Positions 33,358 through 40,995 of a stretch of DNA of 64,000 bases are shown here, piece by piece. Every line of letters begins with the position of its first letter. Position 1 is the stretch's first letter. The translations under genes were made by a program, and so were the position numbers. This DNA comes from CADBRN01 sp050944685 (GTDB taxonomy: Bacteria; Bacillota; Clostridia; Lachnospirales; Lachnospiraceae). The notes below the pieces were generated by a model, which saw only the letters and a list, made by a program, of their open reading frames with translations, did not search any database and was not told the origin of the DNA. Location: NCBI GenBank assembly GCA_050944685.1, contig JBMNRP010000012.1:9649-73648 (forward strand), given 5' to 3'.

Positions 33358-33873
33358 ATGTATTGCAAGAAATGCGGAAATGAGATATCGGAAGGAATGA
33401 GGTTCTGTCCGTACTGTGGGGCAGAGGCACCGAATATTCATTCGGGGCCATCCGGCGGACAGAACGGCGAGACGGGGCAGCAGTCCGGAGCCGGACCGAA
33501 TACCTCCTCGCAGGGGAGATACTCGTACGGGCCAAACGGGGCTTCCGGATACCGGCAGGATGTTTACGGGAATCCGCAGAGAGGCGGTTACACGCCGGAC
33601 ACCGGGAAGAAGGTTTCTTTTTATTTCGCGCCGCCAGCCCGCGATGAGGGATCTTTCCTCTGGGGCCTTTTCGGTTTCCTTCTGATGCCGATCGGCATTT
33701 TCCTCTGCCTGTACTGGAAGGATACCAGCCCGGAAATCGCCAGAAGCATCAAGATCGGAGCCATTGTCCAGATTTGCGTTCTATTAATCTGGTTTATTCT
33801 CGCTATCGCGGGAGTCGCCTCGATTGGATTCGGTTTTTCTTCTCTGACGGGAAATTATTCAGGTTATTATTAA
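33358..33873 (+). CDS. Zinc-ribbon membrane protein
   Basis: A 171-residue protein with an N-terminal zinc ribbon (CKKCG at residues 3-7 and CPYCG at 19-23), a Gly/Ser/Tyr/Gln-rich flexible region (about 30-85) and two membrane helices (about 100-120 and 130-155; the first is FLWGLFGFLLMPIGIFLCLYW). This architecture is common in Firmicutes and uncharacterised. ATG 33358 is preceded by AAAGGAGGAG. Two hairpins with T-rich tails follow the gene. Confidence 0.8.
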   Translation: MYCKKCGNEISEGMRFCPYCGAEAPNIHSGPSGGQNGETGQQSGAGPNTSSQGRYSYGPNGASGYRQDVYGNPQRGGYTPDTGKKVSFYFAPPARDEGSFLWGLFGFLLMPIGIFLCLYWKDTSPEIARSIKIGAIVQICVLLIWFILAIAGVASIGFGFSSLTGNYSGYY

Positions 33874-33882
33874 AACAGAATT

Positions 33883-33922
33883 TCCTCTCAGCCATCCTCC
33901 GATCCGGATGGACGTGAGAGGA
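33883..33922 (+). terminator. Hairpin after the zinc-ribbon gene (first of two)
   Basis: TCCTCTCA-CCATCC pairs with GGATGG-TGAGAGGA, with short bulges. There is no T tail, so it may protect the mRNA 3' end. Confidence 0.45.
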
Positions 33923-33937
33923 GGGACGGATGTGTCG

Positions 33938-33990
33938 GATCCGGGATCGCTTTCTTCTGAAATGGAGAGCGGTCCCGGATTTTGCGTTTT
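33938..33990 (+). terminator. Intrinsic terminator (second hairpin)
   Basis: ATCCGGGATCGCTTTC pairs with GGAGAGCGGTCCCGGAT allowing G-U pairs, followed by TTTGCGTTTT. Confidence 0.6.
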
Positions 33991-34079
33991 CGGATTTTTT
34001 GGAAATTCAGGTGAGAGATCAAGAGAGTGTAAAGTTTAGTTAAAATCATGGTCAAATGTCTTATTTTCAGAGTTTGTCA

Positions 34080-34088
34080 TGGTATAAT
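34080..34088 (+). promoter_or_regulatory. Extended -10 promoter for the VWA/solute-binding operon
   Basis: TGGTATAAT gives a perfect TATAAT at 34083-34088 with an extended TG; the -35 is weak. The start codon is 60 bp downstream. Confidence 0.5.
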
Positions 34089-34147
34089 TTTGGCGAATTG
34101 TTGAGGGTTTAGAGTTGTTTTTTCCGGCGAAAAGACGGTGGTTCATA

Positions 34148-35794
34148 ATGAGAAAGAAAAAAATCATCTCGCTGATAATGGTATTCATCCTGGCGCTCGG
34201 TCTGGCTCTTACCGGCTGCGGATGGTCCGGTGGGGCTGATGGCGGAGTTTCCTCTTCTTCCGGCAGCGGTACGAGCGACAGGGATCAGACCTTCAGGGGA
34301 GGCAGCAAGGGAAAACTGAGTATCCTTTCCGGGTCGGAAAACAAAGAGCTCGCCCCTATCCTGGAGGATTTCGCGAAGAAAGAAAAGGTGGAGATCGACA
34401 TGCACTACGCCGGTTCGGTCGACATCATGCGTGCCCTTCAGAAGGACGATATCGGCTATGACGCTGTCTGGCCTGCGAGCAGTCTCTGGATCACGGCGGG
34501 CGACACAAATCACAAAATCAAGCATGCAGAATCCATCTCTGTCACCCCGGTTATTTTCGGAATCCGGCAAAGTCTCGCAGAAGAGCTGGGCTTCGTCGGA
34601 AAAGAGGTAAAGGTAGCCGACATCCTGGAGGCCATACGGTCAGGAAAACTGAAATTCTGCATGACCAGTGCGACCCAGTCGAATTCCGGATGCAGTGCGT
34701 ATATCGGCTTCCTCTATGCGCTGCTGGGAAATCCCGACGTGATTGTCTCGGAAGATCTTCAGAAGGAGGATCTTCAGAATCAGATCAAAGAGATTTTTTC
34801 CGGCGTGAACCGGTCCTCCGGGAGCTCGGACTGGCTGAAGGATATGTTCCTTGCCGGGGATTACGATGCGATGGTCAATTACGAGTGTCTGATCATCAGC
34901 GCGAACCAGGAGCTGGAGAAGGAAAACAAGGAGACACTTTACGCGGTGTATCCGGAGGACGGTCTCTCCCTGGCGGATTCGCCGCTCGGATATGTGGACG
35001 GGGGAGACAAGGCCGGGGAGGAGCTTTTCCTGACGCTTCAGGAATATCTGCTGTCCGATGAGGTTCAGAATGAGATCCAGAAAACCGGACGGCGGACGGG
35101 CTTTACGCAGAAGGTGTCGGATGAGAATCAGAAGATTTTCAATAAAGACTGGGGCATTCAGCCGGACCGTGTCCTCTCACCCTTCACGATGCCGTCGCTC
35201 GACGTCCTGACGGAGGCGCTGGATCTGTATCAGACGGAGCTCCGGAAACCGTCTCTCACCGTGTATTGCCTGGATTATTCCGGAAGTATGAGCGGAGAAG
35301 GAAATCAGCAGCTTGTGGATGCCATGAGCAATCTTCTGGATCAGTCAAAGGCGGAAGACAATCTGCTGCAGGCTTCCCCGGAGGATATCAATATTATCAT
35401 TCCGTTTGACGGCAATACCAGATCGGTGATAACGGCAAAAGGGAACGGAGCGGAGCTCGAGAAACTGGAGCAGGCCATTACCAGTGAGGTTCCCGGCGGA
35501 GGCACCGATATTTATTCGGCGGCTTCAGAGGGAATTCTGGAAATGAAGAAGTACGATCTGAGCCGGTACACCGCGGCCATTATTCTGATGACAGACGGGC
35601 GGTCGGTGGACAATCGGAATGATTTTGAAGAGACGTACAAAGAATCGGGCGACGACATTCCGGTCTTCTCGATTACTTTCGGGGACGCGGACCCTTCGCA
35701 GCTGGAGGAGATCGCACAAGAAACGAACGCGCGCGTGTTTGACGGCAGCAAGGATCTGACAGCAGCTTTCCGCGCGGCAAAAGGATATAACTGA
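34148..35794 (+). CDS. Lipoprotein combining a solute-binding domain and a VWA domain
   Basis: A 548-residue exported lipoprotein. The lipobox is LALTGC (Cys24), followed by a Ser/Gly linker. Residues about 55-360 resemble a type-2 periplasmic binding protein (GKLSILSGSENKELAPILEDFAKK and SATQSNSGCSAYIGFLYALLG). Residues about 375-548 are a von Willebrand factor A domain with an intact MIDAS: DYSGSMSG, the Thr in GGGTDI and the Asp in LMTDGRS. ATG 34148 is the natural start of the signal peptide; an upstream in-frame ATG at 34115 is less likely. It heads a three-gene operon with an XpaC-like protein and another solute-binding-like protein. No ABC permease is nearby, so this is more likely a sensing or binding system than a transporter. 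Confidence 0.82.
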   Translation: MRKKKIISLIMVFILALGLALTGCGWSGGADGGVSSSSGSGTSDRDQTFRGGSKGKLSILSGSENKELAPILEDFAKKEKVEIDMHYAGSVDIMRALQKDDIGYDAVWPASSLWITAGDTNHKIKHAESISVTPVIFGIRQSLAEELGFVGKEVKVADILEAIRSGKLKFCMTSATQSNSGCSAYIGFLYALLGNPDVIVSEDLQKEDLQNQIKEIFSGVNRSSGSSDWLKDMFLAGDYDAMVNYECLIISANQELEKENKETLYAVYPEDGLSLADSPLGYVDGGDKAGEELFLTLQEYLLSDEVQNEIQKTGRRTGFTQKVSDENQKIFNKDWGIQPDRVLSPFTMPSLDVLTEALDLYQTELRKPSLTVYCLDYSGSMSGEGNQQLVDAMSNLLDQSKAEDNLLQASPEDINIIIPFDGNTRSVITAKGNGAELEKLEQAITSEVPGGGTDIYSAASEGILEMKKYDLSRYTAAIILMTDGRSVDNRNDFEETYKESGDDIPVFSITFGDADPSQLEEIAQETNARVFDGSKDLTAAFRAAKGYN

Positions 35795-35839
35795 CCCGTT
35801 ACAAAAGCGGAAAGGAGTATTGGAAAGAAGGGAACTTTC

Positions 35840-36625
35840 ATGAAATGGAGGGACATTCTGGCGGCAATCCTGTCTGCGGGGCTGTTTTTTGCTCTCCTGA
35901 TGGGTGCCCGGTGGAATTTTCTGGTTGCGGTTCTGATTTCGGTCATCGTATATTTTGCCCTGACTTTTCTGCTTGCGCCGAGACGGAAAATCGGCGGGGT
36001 AGACGTGGAAAGTATGGCAAACGGCGAGCTGATTGAAGAAATGCTGGAAGACGCCAGAAAAGACATCAGCGAGATCCAGAAGGCCGGAGCAAGAGCTTCG
36101 GCTCCCGCGATCCGTCAGGGCGCAGAATCGCTGACCAGGACAGGCGGAAGCATTATCCGGTATCTGGAAAAACATGTGGACAAGATCCAGCAGGCCTCCC
36201 GTTTTCTGAACTATTATCTGGATACGGCAGCCGACATTCTGACCCGCTACAATGAATTTCAGAACAGCGGGGCACCTGCCGCCGATATGGCGAGGGTTAC
36301 CGAAAATACCACGACTGCCATCCGGACGCTGAACGATACCTTCAGCAGCCAGTACAGCAAGCTGCTTCAGGGCGAGGTCATGAGCATGGAAGTCGATGTA
36401 GACGTTCTGAAGAGTATGGCGGAGACGGATAATGGCGGCAGCGTTTTCAAAAACGTGGGATCCGGGATGACCGGAGTGAACAGCGGTGCCGGATCGGACG
36501 GAGATCCGAAGACGGCCTCGTCCGCCGGTGCGACAGGCATCCCGGAGAGAAACGAAGGAACCGATTTTCTCCATGAGAGTATTTTCGTGCAGTCGAAAGA
36601 CAAGGCGGGAGGGAACGAGTCTTGA
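35840..36625 (+). CDS. XpaC-like protein (5-bromo-4-chloroindolyl phosphate hydrolysis family)
   Basis: A 261-residue protein with two N-terminal membrane helices (about residues 5-45) and a long cytoplasmic helical region (about 60-200) with a coiled-coil look (EMLEDARKDISEIQKAG, YLEKHVDKIQQASRFLNYYLDTAADILTRY). This matches the XpaC family, often found with TelA-type tellurite/toxic-anion resistance proteins; no TelA is visible here. Despite the family name, hydrolase activity is not well established. The last 60 residues are Gly/Ser/Asn rich. The TTG start of the next gene overlaps its stop (TTGA), so translation is coupled. Confidence 0.75.
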   Translation: MKWRDILAAILSAGLFFALLMGARWNFLVAVLISVIVYFALTFLLAPRRKIGGVDVESMANGELIEEMLEDARKDISEIQKAGARASAPAIRQGAESLTRTGGSIIRYLEKHVDKIQQASRFLNYYLDTAADILTRYNEFQNSGAPAADMARVTENTTTAIRTLNDTFSSQYSKLLQGEVMSMEVDVDVLKSMAETDNGGSVFKNVGSGMTGVNSGAGSDGDPKTASSAGATGIPERNEGTDFLHESIFVQSKDKAGGNES

Positions 36626-37689
36626 AATCAAAAATCATCGGATTGTGCATACTGATCGCTGCGATCGCGGTCGGCTGCGTATATTATTTCGGCTTTGCGA
36701 ACAGGCCGGCCGCTGCGACCATTGACGGCTATCTCGGCGGAGAGAAGATCGGCCTTTTCGAAGATGAAGAGTTTACGAAGATTCTGGAAAAAGATTACAA
36801 TCTGAAGATCGAGTACTCCAAGGCGGGCTCGCTGGATATGATCAGCGCCGATCAGTCCGGGAGAGATTATCTTTTTCCGTCCAGCCAGGTGGCGCTGGAG
36901 CTCTACCGCGAAAAATACGGAAATCCGAAGAAAAGCGAGATTATCTTCAACACTCCGATCGTGATTTATACGCACAAAGAGGTGGTGAGTGCACTGAAAA
37001 AGCAGAATGTGGTCATCGATCTCGGTGACGGGGCGCAGGGGCTGGATCTCGTCAAGTTCTTGAAGCTGATCCAGGACGGGAAAAAGTGGAGCGACATCGG
37101 TCTGTCGCAGCTTTACGGTTCCGTCACCATCGCGACGACAGATCCGGTCCGGTCCAATTCCGGGAATATGTTCGCCGGTCTTGTCGCTGATGTGCTCTCC
37201 GACGGCGGGGTCGCCGACGAGGAGAATATCGACGAAATACTTCCCCAGCTGAAATCGATCTTTGAAAAAGCAGGCTACATGGAGTCCTCCTCGAGCGATC
37301 TGTTTAATCAGTTTCTCCGGACCGGTATGGGGGCGAAGCCCATGGTCGCCGGCTATGAGAGTCAGATTCTGGAATTTGCCGTGGAGAACCCGGATGACTG
37401 GGCGGACCTGAAGGATGACATTGTCATGCTGTATCCGGTTCCGACCGTATGGTCATCCCATCCGTTCATCGCACTGGATGACAACGGGGCGAAGGCGATT
37501 GACGCCCTGCTGAGCGAGGACATTCAGAAAATAGCCTGGGAAAAGCACGGATTCCGGACCGGCGTCTCCAGTGACGCGGCGGACACCTCCGCGTTTGATG
37601 TATCCGGGATCAAACCGGTTGTCCAGTCGGTCGTACCTATGCCGGATTCCGGGACGATGGAGAAGATCATCGACACACTGGGATCGTAA
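36622..37689 (+). CDS. Extracytoplasmic solute-binding-like protein
   Basis: A 355-residue membrane-anchored protein. An N-terminal helix (IIGLCILIAAIAVGCVYYF) acts as signal anchor or possibly lipoprotein signal. The rest resembles a type-2 periplasmic binding fold: EKIGLFEDEEFTKILEKDYNLKIEYSKAGS, then FNTPIVIYTHKEVV and TTDPVRSNSGNMFAGLVADVL. The SNSG motif is shared with the binding domain of the first gene in this operon, so the two are probably paralogous. The start is TTG 36622, overlapping the previous stop. A ligand cannot be assigned. Confidence 0.78.
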   Translation: MKSKIIGLCILIAAIAVGCVYYFGFANRPAAATIDGYLGGEKIGLFEDEEFTKILEKDYNLKIEYSKAGSLDMISADQSGRDYLFPSSQVALELYREKYGNPKKSEIIFNTPIVIYTHKEVVSALKKQNVVIDLGDGAQGLDLVKFLKLIQDGKKWSDIGLSQLYGSVTIATTDPVRSNSGNMFAGLVADVLSDGGVADEENIDEILPQLKSIFEKAGYMESSSSDLFNQFLRTGMGAKPMVAGYESQILEFAVENPDDWADLKDDIVMLYPVPTVWSSHPFIALDDNGAKAIDALLSEDIQKIAWEKHGFRTGVSSDAADTSAFDVSGIKPVVQSVVPMPDSGTMEKIIDTLGS

Positions 37690-37725
37690 AATCCGGGATT
37701 AATATCAGAAAATGTCCGTTGGGTC

Positions 37726-37753
37726 TTGAAAAATGCGGAGAAACTGATATACT
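37726..37753 (+). promoter_or_regulatory. Sigma-A promoter of the cobalamin operon
   Basis: TTGAAA (37726-37731), 16-bp spacer, TATACT (37748-37753). Transcription would start around 37760, about 28 bp before the riboswitch. Confidence 0.7.
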
Positions 37754-37787
37754 AATATTTAATTACTTCTGTATGAAAATACAGCAT

Positions 37788-37978
37788 ATGCAAATGCCTC
37801 CGGTTCCGTCCGGGCTCCGGAGGAGAATAGAGAATCTGGTCAAAGCCAGAACGGCACCCGCCACTGTAAGCGGAGAGACCGCGCACAAGGTGAAAACCGG
37901 TCATTGGGATCTGAGAGAAAATCCTGAGAAGGCTGTGCGCAGGATCGATGAAACGCGAGTCAGGAGAACTGTTTGCAT
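37788..37978 (+). ncRNA. Cobalamin (adenosylcobalamin-type) riboswitch aptamer
   Basis: The conserved B12-riboswitch elements occur in order. GAGAATCTGGTCAAAGCCAG leads into ACGGCACCCGCCACTGTAAG (the core ending at about 37870), then GTCATTGGGA (37901-37910), GAGAAGG (37926-37932) and the B12 box GCGAGTCAGGAGAACTG (37955-37971). The outer P1 helix is ATGCAAA (37788-37794) with TTTGCAT (37972-37978). The aptamer senses corrinoid and controls the downstream seven genes; the terminator at 38053-38088 makes transcriptional control likely. The sequence does not prove which corrinoid is bound. Confidence 0.93.
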
Positions 37979-38052
37979 CATGAAATCCGCCGGCAGCGGG
38001 ATATGGCTGTCCGTCGGACAGATGGGACGATTCCTGAGCTTTTTACAGCATG

Positions 38053-38088
38053 CACCGGGGCGGCGTGGCTTGCCCGCGGTGTTTTTTT
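38053..38088 (+). terminator. Riboswitch expression-platform terminator
   Basis: CACCG (38053-38057) and CGGTG (38077-38081) plus an inner GGC/GCC form a GC-rich hairpin followed by seven T. It lies between aptamer and first gene, so it would stop transcription when cobalamin is bound. Confidence 0.8.
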
Positions 38089-38207
38089 GTTGCGGAAAAA
38101 TATACCTGAAATCTCCCGCACGAATCATTCCCGGGCCGATGCGGGTTCAATATACAGGAACTGGTGACTGTTTCAGGATCGGGCATTCTGCCGGAAAGGA
38201 AGGAAAA

Positions 38208-39419
38208 ATGAAGTCTGAAAGAACATGGAAAAAGTTCCGTGCGCTGCTCCTGGCGGCGCTGCTTGTGATCGGGATGATGCCGGTGTCGGTTTTCGCCGCA
38301 GACACCGCGGCGGATCATCCCGGCCAGGTTCACGTGGTAGTGGAAAACACGACCTACCAATCCGCCTACCCTTCCCAGAACGGGATTCTTGCGGATAAGT
38401 GGGTCAGCATCGGAGAGGATTCTACGATGAAATCCATCCTTACCGAGGCGGTCGGAGAGGACAATATCAATATCGATTCTTCTGCCTATGGTGCTTATCT
38501 TTCCGGTATTTTCGGACTGGAATCCGGAACCGGCGGCGAATCTGCCGGATGGATGTGCATGATAAACGACTGGTTTACCGATCAGGGGATCGGGTCTTAT
38601 TCGGTCAGCGACGGAACGATCGAGTCGGGTGATGAAATCACAGTCGTCTACACACTGACCGGTTCGGATATGGGAGGAACCTTTGACAATAATGAAAAGA
38701 CCGTCAAGGATGTCCGTTTCAGCAGCGGGGTTCTGAATCAGACCTTTGACAAGGACACGCACAGCTATACGCTGACCGTGATCCAGGGAGTCAGCAGCGT
38801 CCTCGTGACGCCCACGGCCTCCAATAAGAATTTCCAGGTGCGGACGAGCGTAAACGGCAAAACCTACAAGAGAACGGAGATGGTCCCGGTTTCGGACGGG
38901 ACGGTGATATCGGTGGTCTGCGGGGATCCCTCGTGGCCGTCTATGAACAATTACGGAGGCGCATCTTCGGTTCAGGCGGAGAGCTATACCTTCACGGTGC
39001 AGATCGCGGTGCCGATGTACCGGCTTTATAATCCGAACAGCGGCGAGCATTTCTACACCGCGAGTGTGAGTGAAAAAAATAATGTGGTGAAGGCGGGATG
39101 GAAATACGAGGGGATCGGATGGTATGCTCCGAAAAAATCCGATGTGCCGGTATACCGCCTGTACAATCCGAACGCCGGAGATCATCATTACACCACCAGC
39201 AGAAAAGAATCAGACAATCTGGTGAAAGCGGGATGGAAATACGAGGGAATCCGGTGGTATTCTTCCTCAACGAAAGAGGTTCCGCTGTACCGCGTGTATA
39301 ACCCGAACGCAAAGGCCGGCGCCCATCACTTCACGGTCCAGAAAAAAGAGGTCAGCAATCTGGTGAAAGCGGGCTGGAGAGCAGAGGGAATCGGCTGGTA
39401 CGGGCTGAAGGTTTCCTGA
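38208..39419 (+). CDS. Secreted DUF4430 (transcobalamin-like) protein with DUF5648 repeats
   Basis: A 403-residue exported protein and the first gene behind the cobalamin riboswitch. The signal peptide ends near VSVFAA (about residue 30). Residues about 40-155 are a DUF4430 domain, related to the C-terminal beta-domain of transcobalamin: ESAGWMCMINDWFTDQGIG followed by SYSVSDGTIESGDEITVVYT. A cadherin-like beta-sandwich unit follows (SGVLNQTFDKDTHSYTLTV, about 175-265). The C-terminus has three DUF5648 repeats (MYRLYNPNSGEHFYTAS ... GWKYEGIGWY), as in the protease at 22012-24270. ATG 38208 has GGAAGGAAAA upstream; a longer open frame runs back through the riboswitch and is not coding. I infer surface capture of corrinoids. 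Confidence 0.85.
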   Translation: MKSERTWKKFRALLLAALLVIGMMPVSVFAADTAADHPGQVHVVVENTTYQSAYPSQNGILADKWVSIGEDSTMKSILTEAVGEDNINIDSSAYGAYLSGIFGLESGTGGESAGWMCMINDWFTDQGIGSYSVSDGTIESGDEITVVYTLTGSDMGGTFDNNEKTVKDVRFSSGVLNQTFDKDTHSYTLTVIQGVSSVLVTPTASNKNFQVRTSVNGKTYKRTEMVPVSDGTVISVVCGDPSWPSMNNYGGASSVQAESYTFTVQIAVPMYRLYNPNSGEHFYTASVSEKNNVVKAGWKYEGIGWYAPKKSDVPVYRLYNPNAGDHHYTTSRKESDNLVKAGWKYEGIRWYSSSTKEVPLYRVYNPNAKAGAHHFTVQKKEVSNLVKAGWRAEGIGWYGLKVS

Positions 39420-39441
39420 TTTTCTGCCGAAACGGGAAGGA

Positions 39442-39475
39442 CCGCTGTTTCCGGCCTTTTTGCCGGAAACAGCGG
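39442..39475 (+). terminator. Perfect intercistronic hairpin in the cobalamin operon
   Basis: A 14-bp perfect stem, CCGCTGTTTCCGGC (39442-39455) with GCCGGAAACAGCGG (39462-39475), with only a weak T tail. It may act as a partial terminator or mRNA processing/stabilising element, setting the first gene's dose above the rest. Confidence 0.5.
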
Positions 39476-39523
39476 CATTTGTTCATGTTGCGAGAATGCC
39501 GGTAATGGTGATACGATGAAAAA

Positions 39524-40927
39524 ATGAAAATGACACCGAAAAAAAAGAGAAAAATATATAATATCATTATGGCCGCTGTCATTTTCCTGATCGCTTTTTC
39601 CTGCGTGATGCTCACCGGGAGCCTGAAGGGCTGGTTCGGTGAAAAGGGAACGGCTGCTGTTGCGGGGTCAGATTCCGGAAAGACTGTCCCGGAAATAAAG
39701 ACCGACGGAATTTCCGGCAATGTCAATGTGGAGAGAAGCGGCGTGGCTTACTCTCTTGAGGACGGAAATGTTTTAAGAAGCGGAGACCTGATCGAGACGC
39801 TGAACGGATCCTCCGTGGACCTCGTTTTTTCGGACAGCGTGATCAGCCTGGAGGAAAACAGCCAGACGAAGCTGTCGGTTTCCGAAGACGGCGACATAAT
39901 ATTTGATCTGAAGAGCGGGTCAGCCGTCGCGAACGTGTCGGATCCGTGCGAAGTCAATCTTGCGGGCAGAAAGTGGTCCGCGAAGTCCGCGGTCTTTGTG
40001 TGCAGTGCTCCTTATGGAAGCGGAAATTTCTACGTGCTTTCAGATTCCCTGGAGACGGAAGAGCAGAAGGTAGATGCCGGGAATGAGGCGCTCATTCGGG
40101 ATTCCGGTATAGAGACTTCAGAGCTTTCTCTGGATGCCCTGAATGATTTTGAGCTGGAAAAGCTTCAGGAAATCAGTCAGTCCCGTGCGCTTTGCTTTTC
40201 CGGTGACGAGATTGCGGAACAGATTTCCTCTCGGGAAGCGGAGGCCCGGAGTACTCTGGAGGAGAGCCTGAACGGGAGTTCAGAGGAAACGGCGGGAAGC
40301 TCTGCACAGGGCAGCGGGACTTCCGGAAACGGAAACTCCGGTACGGAATCGTCAGGTGCGGATGATGCAGGAGAATCCGGCGGGAGTAATTCCGGCGCCG
40401 CGGGGAACGGCGGTTCGTCCTCGGACGGACTGTCCGGGAGCACAGGTTCTGGAAACGGCGGAGGCACTTCAGGGAACGCATCCGGGGGAAGCTCGGAAAA
40501 AGGAGATCAGCAGTCCGGCGGAACCTCCGGAAACAGCAGCACATGTACTGTTGAAATACGCTGCGACACGATTCTTCAGCATATGTCGGATCTGAAAGCG
40601 GGAAAATCGCAGTATGTTCCTTCAGATGGAACCATTCTCGCCTCGACTGCCGTCACATTTGAGGACGGAGACACAGCGTTTGATATTCTGAAGAAGGCCT
40701 GCGGGGCGGCCGGGATTCAGCTGGAATACTCCTGGACGCCGGGATACGGAGCTTACTACGTTCAGGGAATTCACAACCTGTATGAGTTTGACTGCGGTTC
40801 TAAGTCCGGCTGGATTTATAAGGTAAACGGGTGGTCGCCGAACTACGGTGCGTCCTCTTACCAGGTGAAAAACGGAGATGTAATTGGCTGGTATTACACC
40901 TGCTCCGGTTACGGAAGCGACGTCTGA
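39524..40927 (+). CDS. Membrane-anchored FecR-like / DUF4430 protein
   Basis: A 467-residue protein. An N-terminal signal anchor spans about residues 12-32. Residues about 60-220 look like a FecR-type beta-domain (GNVLRSGDLIETLNGSSVDLVFSD, SGSAVANV). A Gly/Ser-rich linker of about 90 residues (250-340) follows, then a C-terminal DUF4430 domain (about 345-467) with YYVQGIHNLYEFDCGSKSGWIYKVNGWSPNYGASSYQVKNGDVIGWYYT, a close match to the transcobalamin-C-terminal pattern. It presumably displays the domain on a stalk above the membrane. FecR domains usually act in sigma signalling; here there is no sigma partner, so a structural role is likelier. Second gene of the B12-riboswitch operon. Confidence 0.82.
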   Translation: MKMTPKKKRKIYNIIMAAVIFLIAFSCVMLTGSLKGWFGEKGTAAVAGSDSGKTVPEIKTDGISGNVNVERSGVAYSLEDGNVLRSGDLIETLNGSSVDLVFSDSVISLEENSQTKLSVSEDGDIIFDLKSGSAVANVSDPCEVNLAGRKWSAKSAVFVCSAPYGSGNFYVLSDSLETEEQKVDAGNEALIRDSGIETSELSLDALNDFELEKLQEISQSRALCFSGDEIAEQISSREAEARSTLEESLNGSSEETAGSSAQGSGTSGNGNSGTESSGADDAGESGGSNSGAAGNGGSSSDGLSGSTGSGNGGGTSGNASGGSSEKGDQQSGGTSGNSSTCTVEIRCDTILQHMSDLKAGKSQYVPSDGTILASTAVTFEDGDTAFDILKKACGAAGIQLEYSWTPGYGAYYVQGIHNLYEFDCGSKSGWIYKVNGWSPNYGASSYQVKNGDVIGWYYTCSGYGSDV

Positions 40928-40995
40928 TGTGAAAGAGAAGGACTCCCTTTGCGGTACGGTATATTATTCTGTGTCATCCGGGGAAAACAGAAATC

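Noticed and set aside
37719..38207. N-terminal extension of the DUF4430 gene through the leader
   Set aside because: This region is the cobalamin riboswitch and terminator; a proper signal peptide starts at ATG 38208 with a ribosome site.
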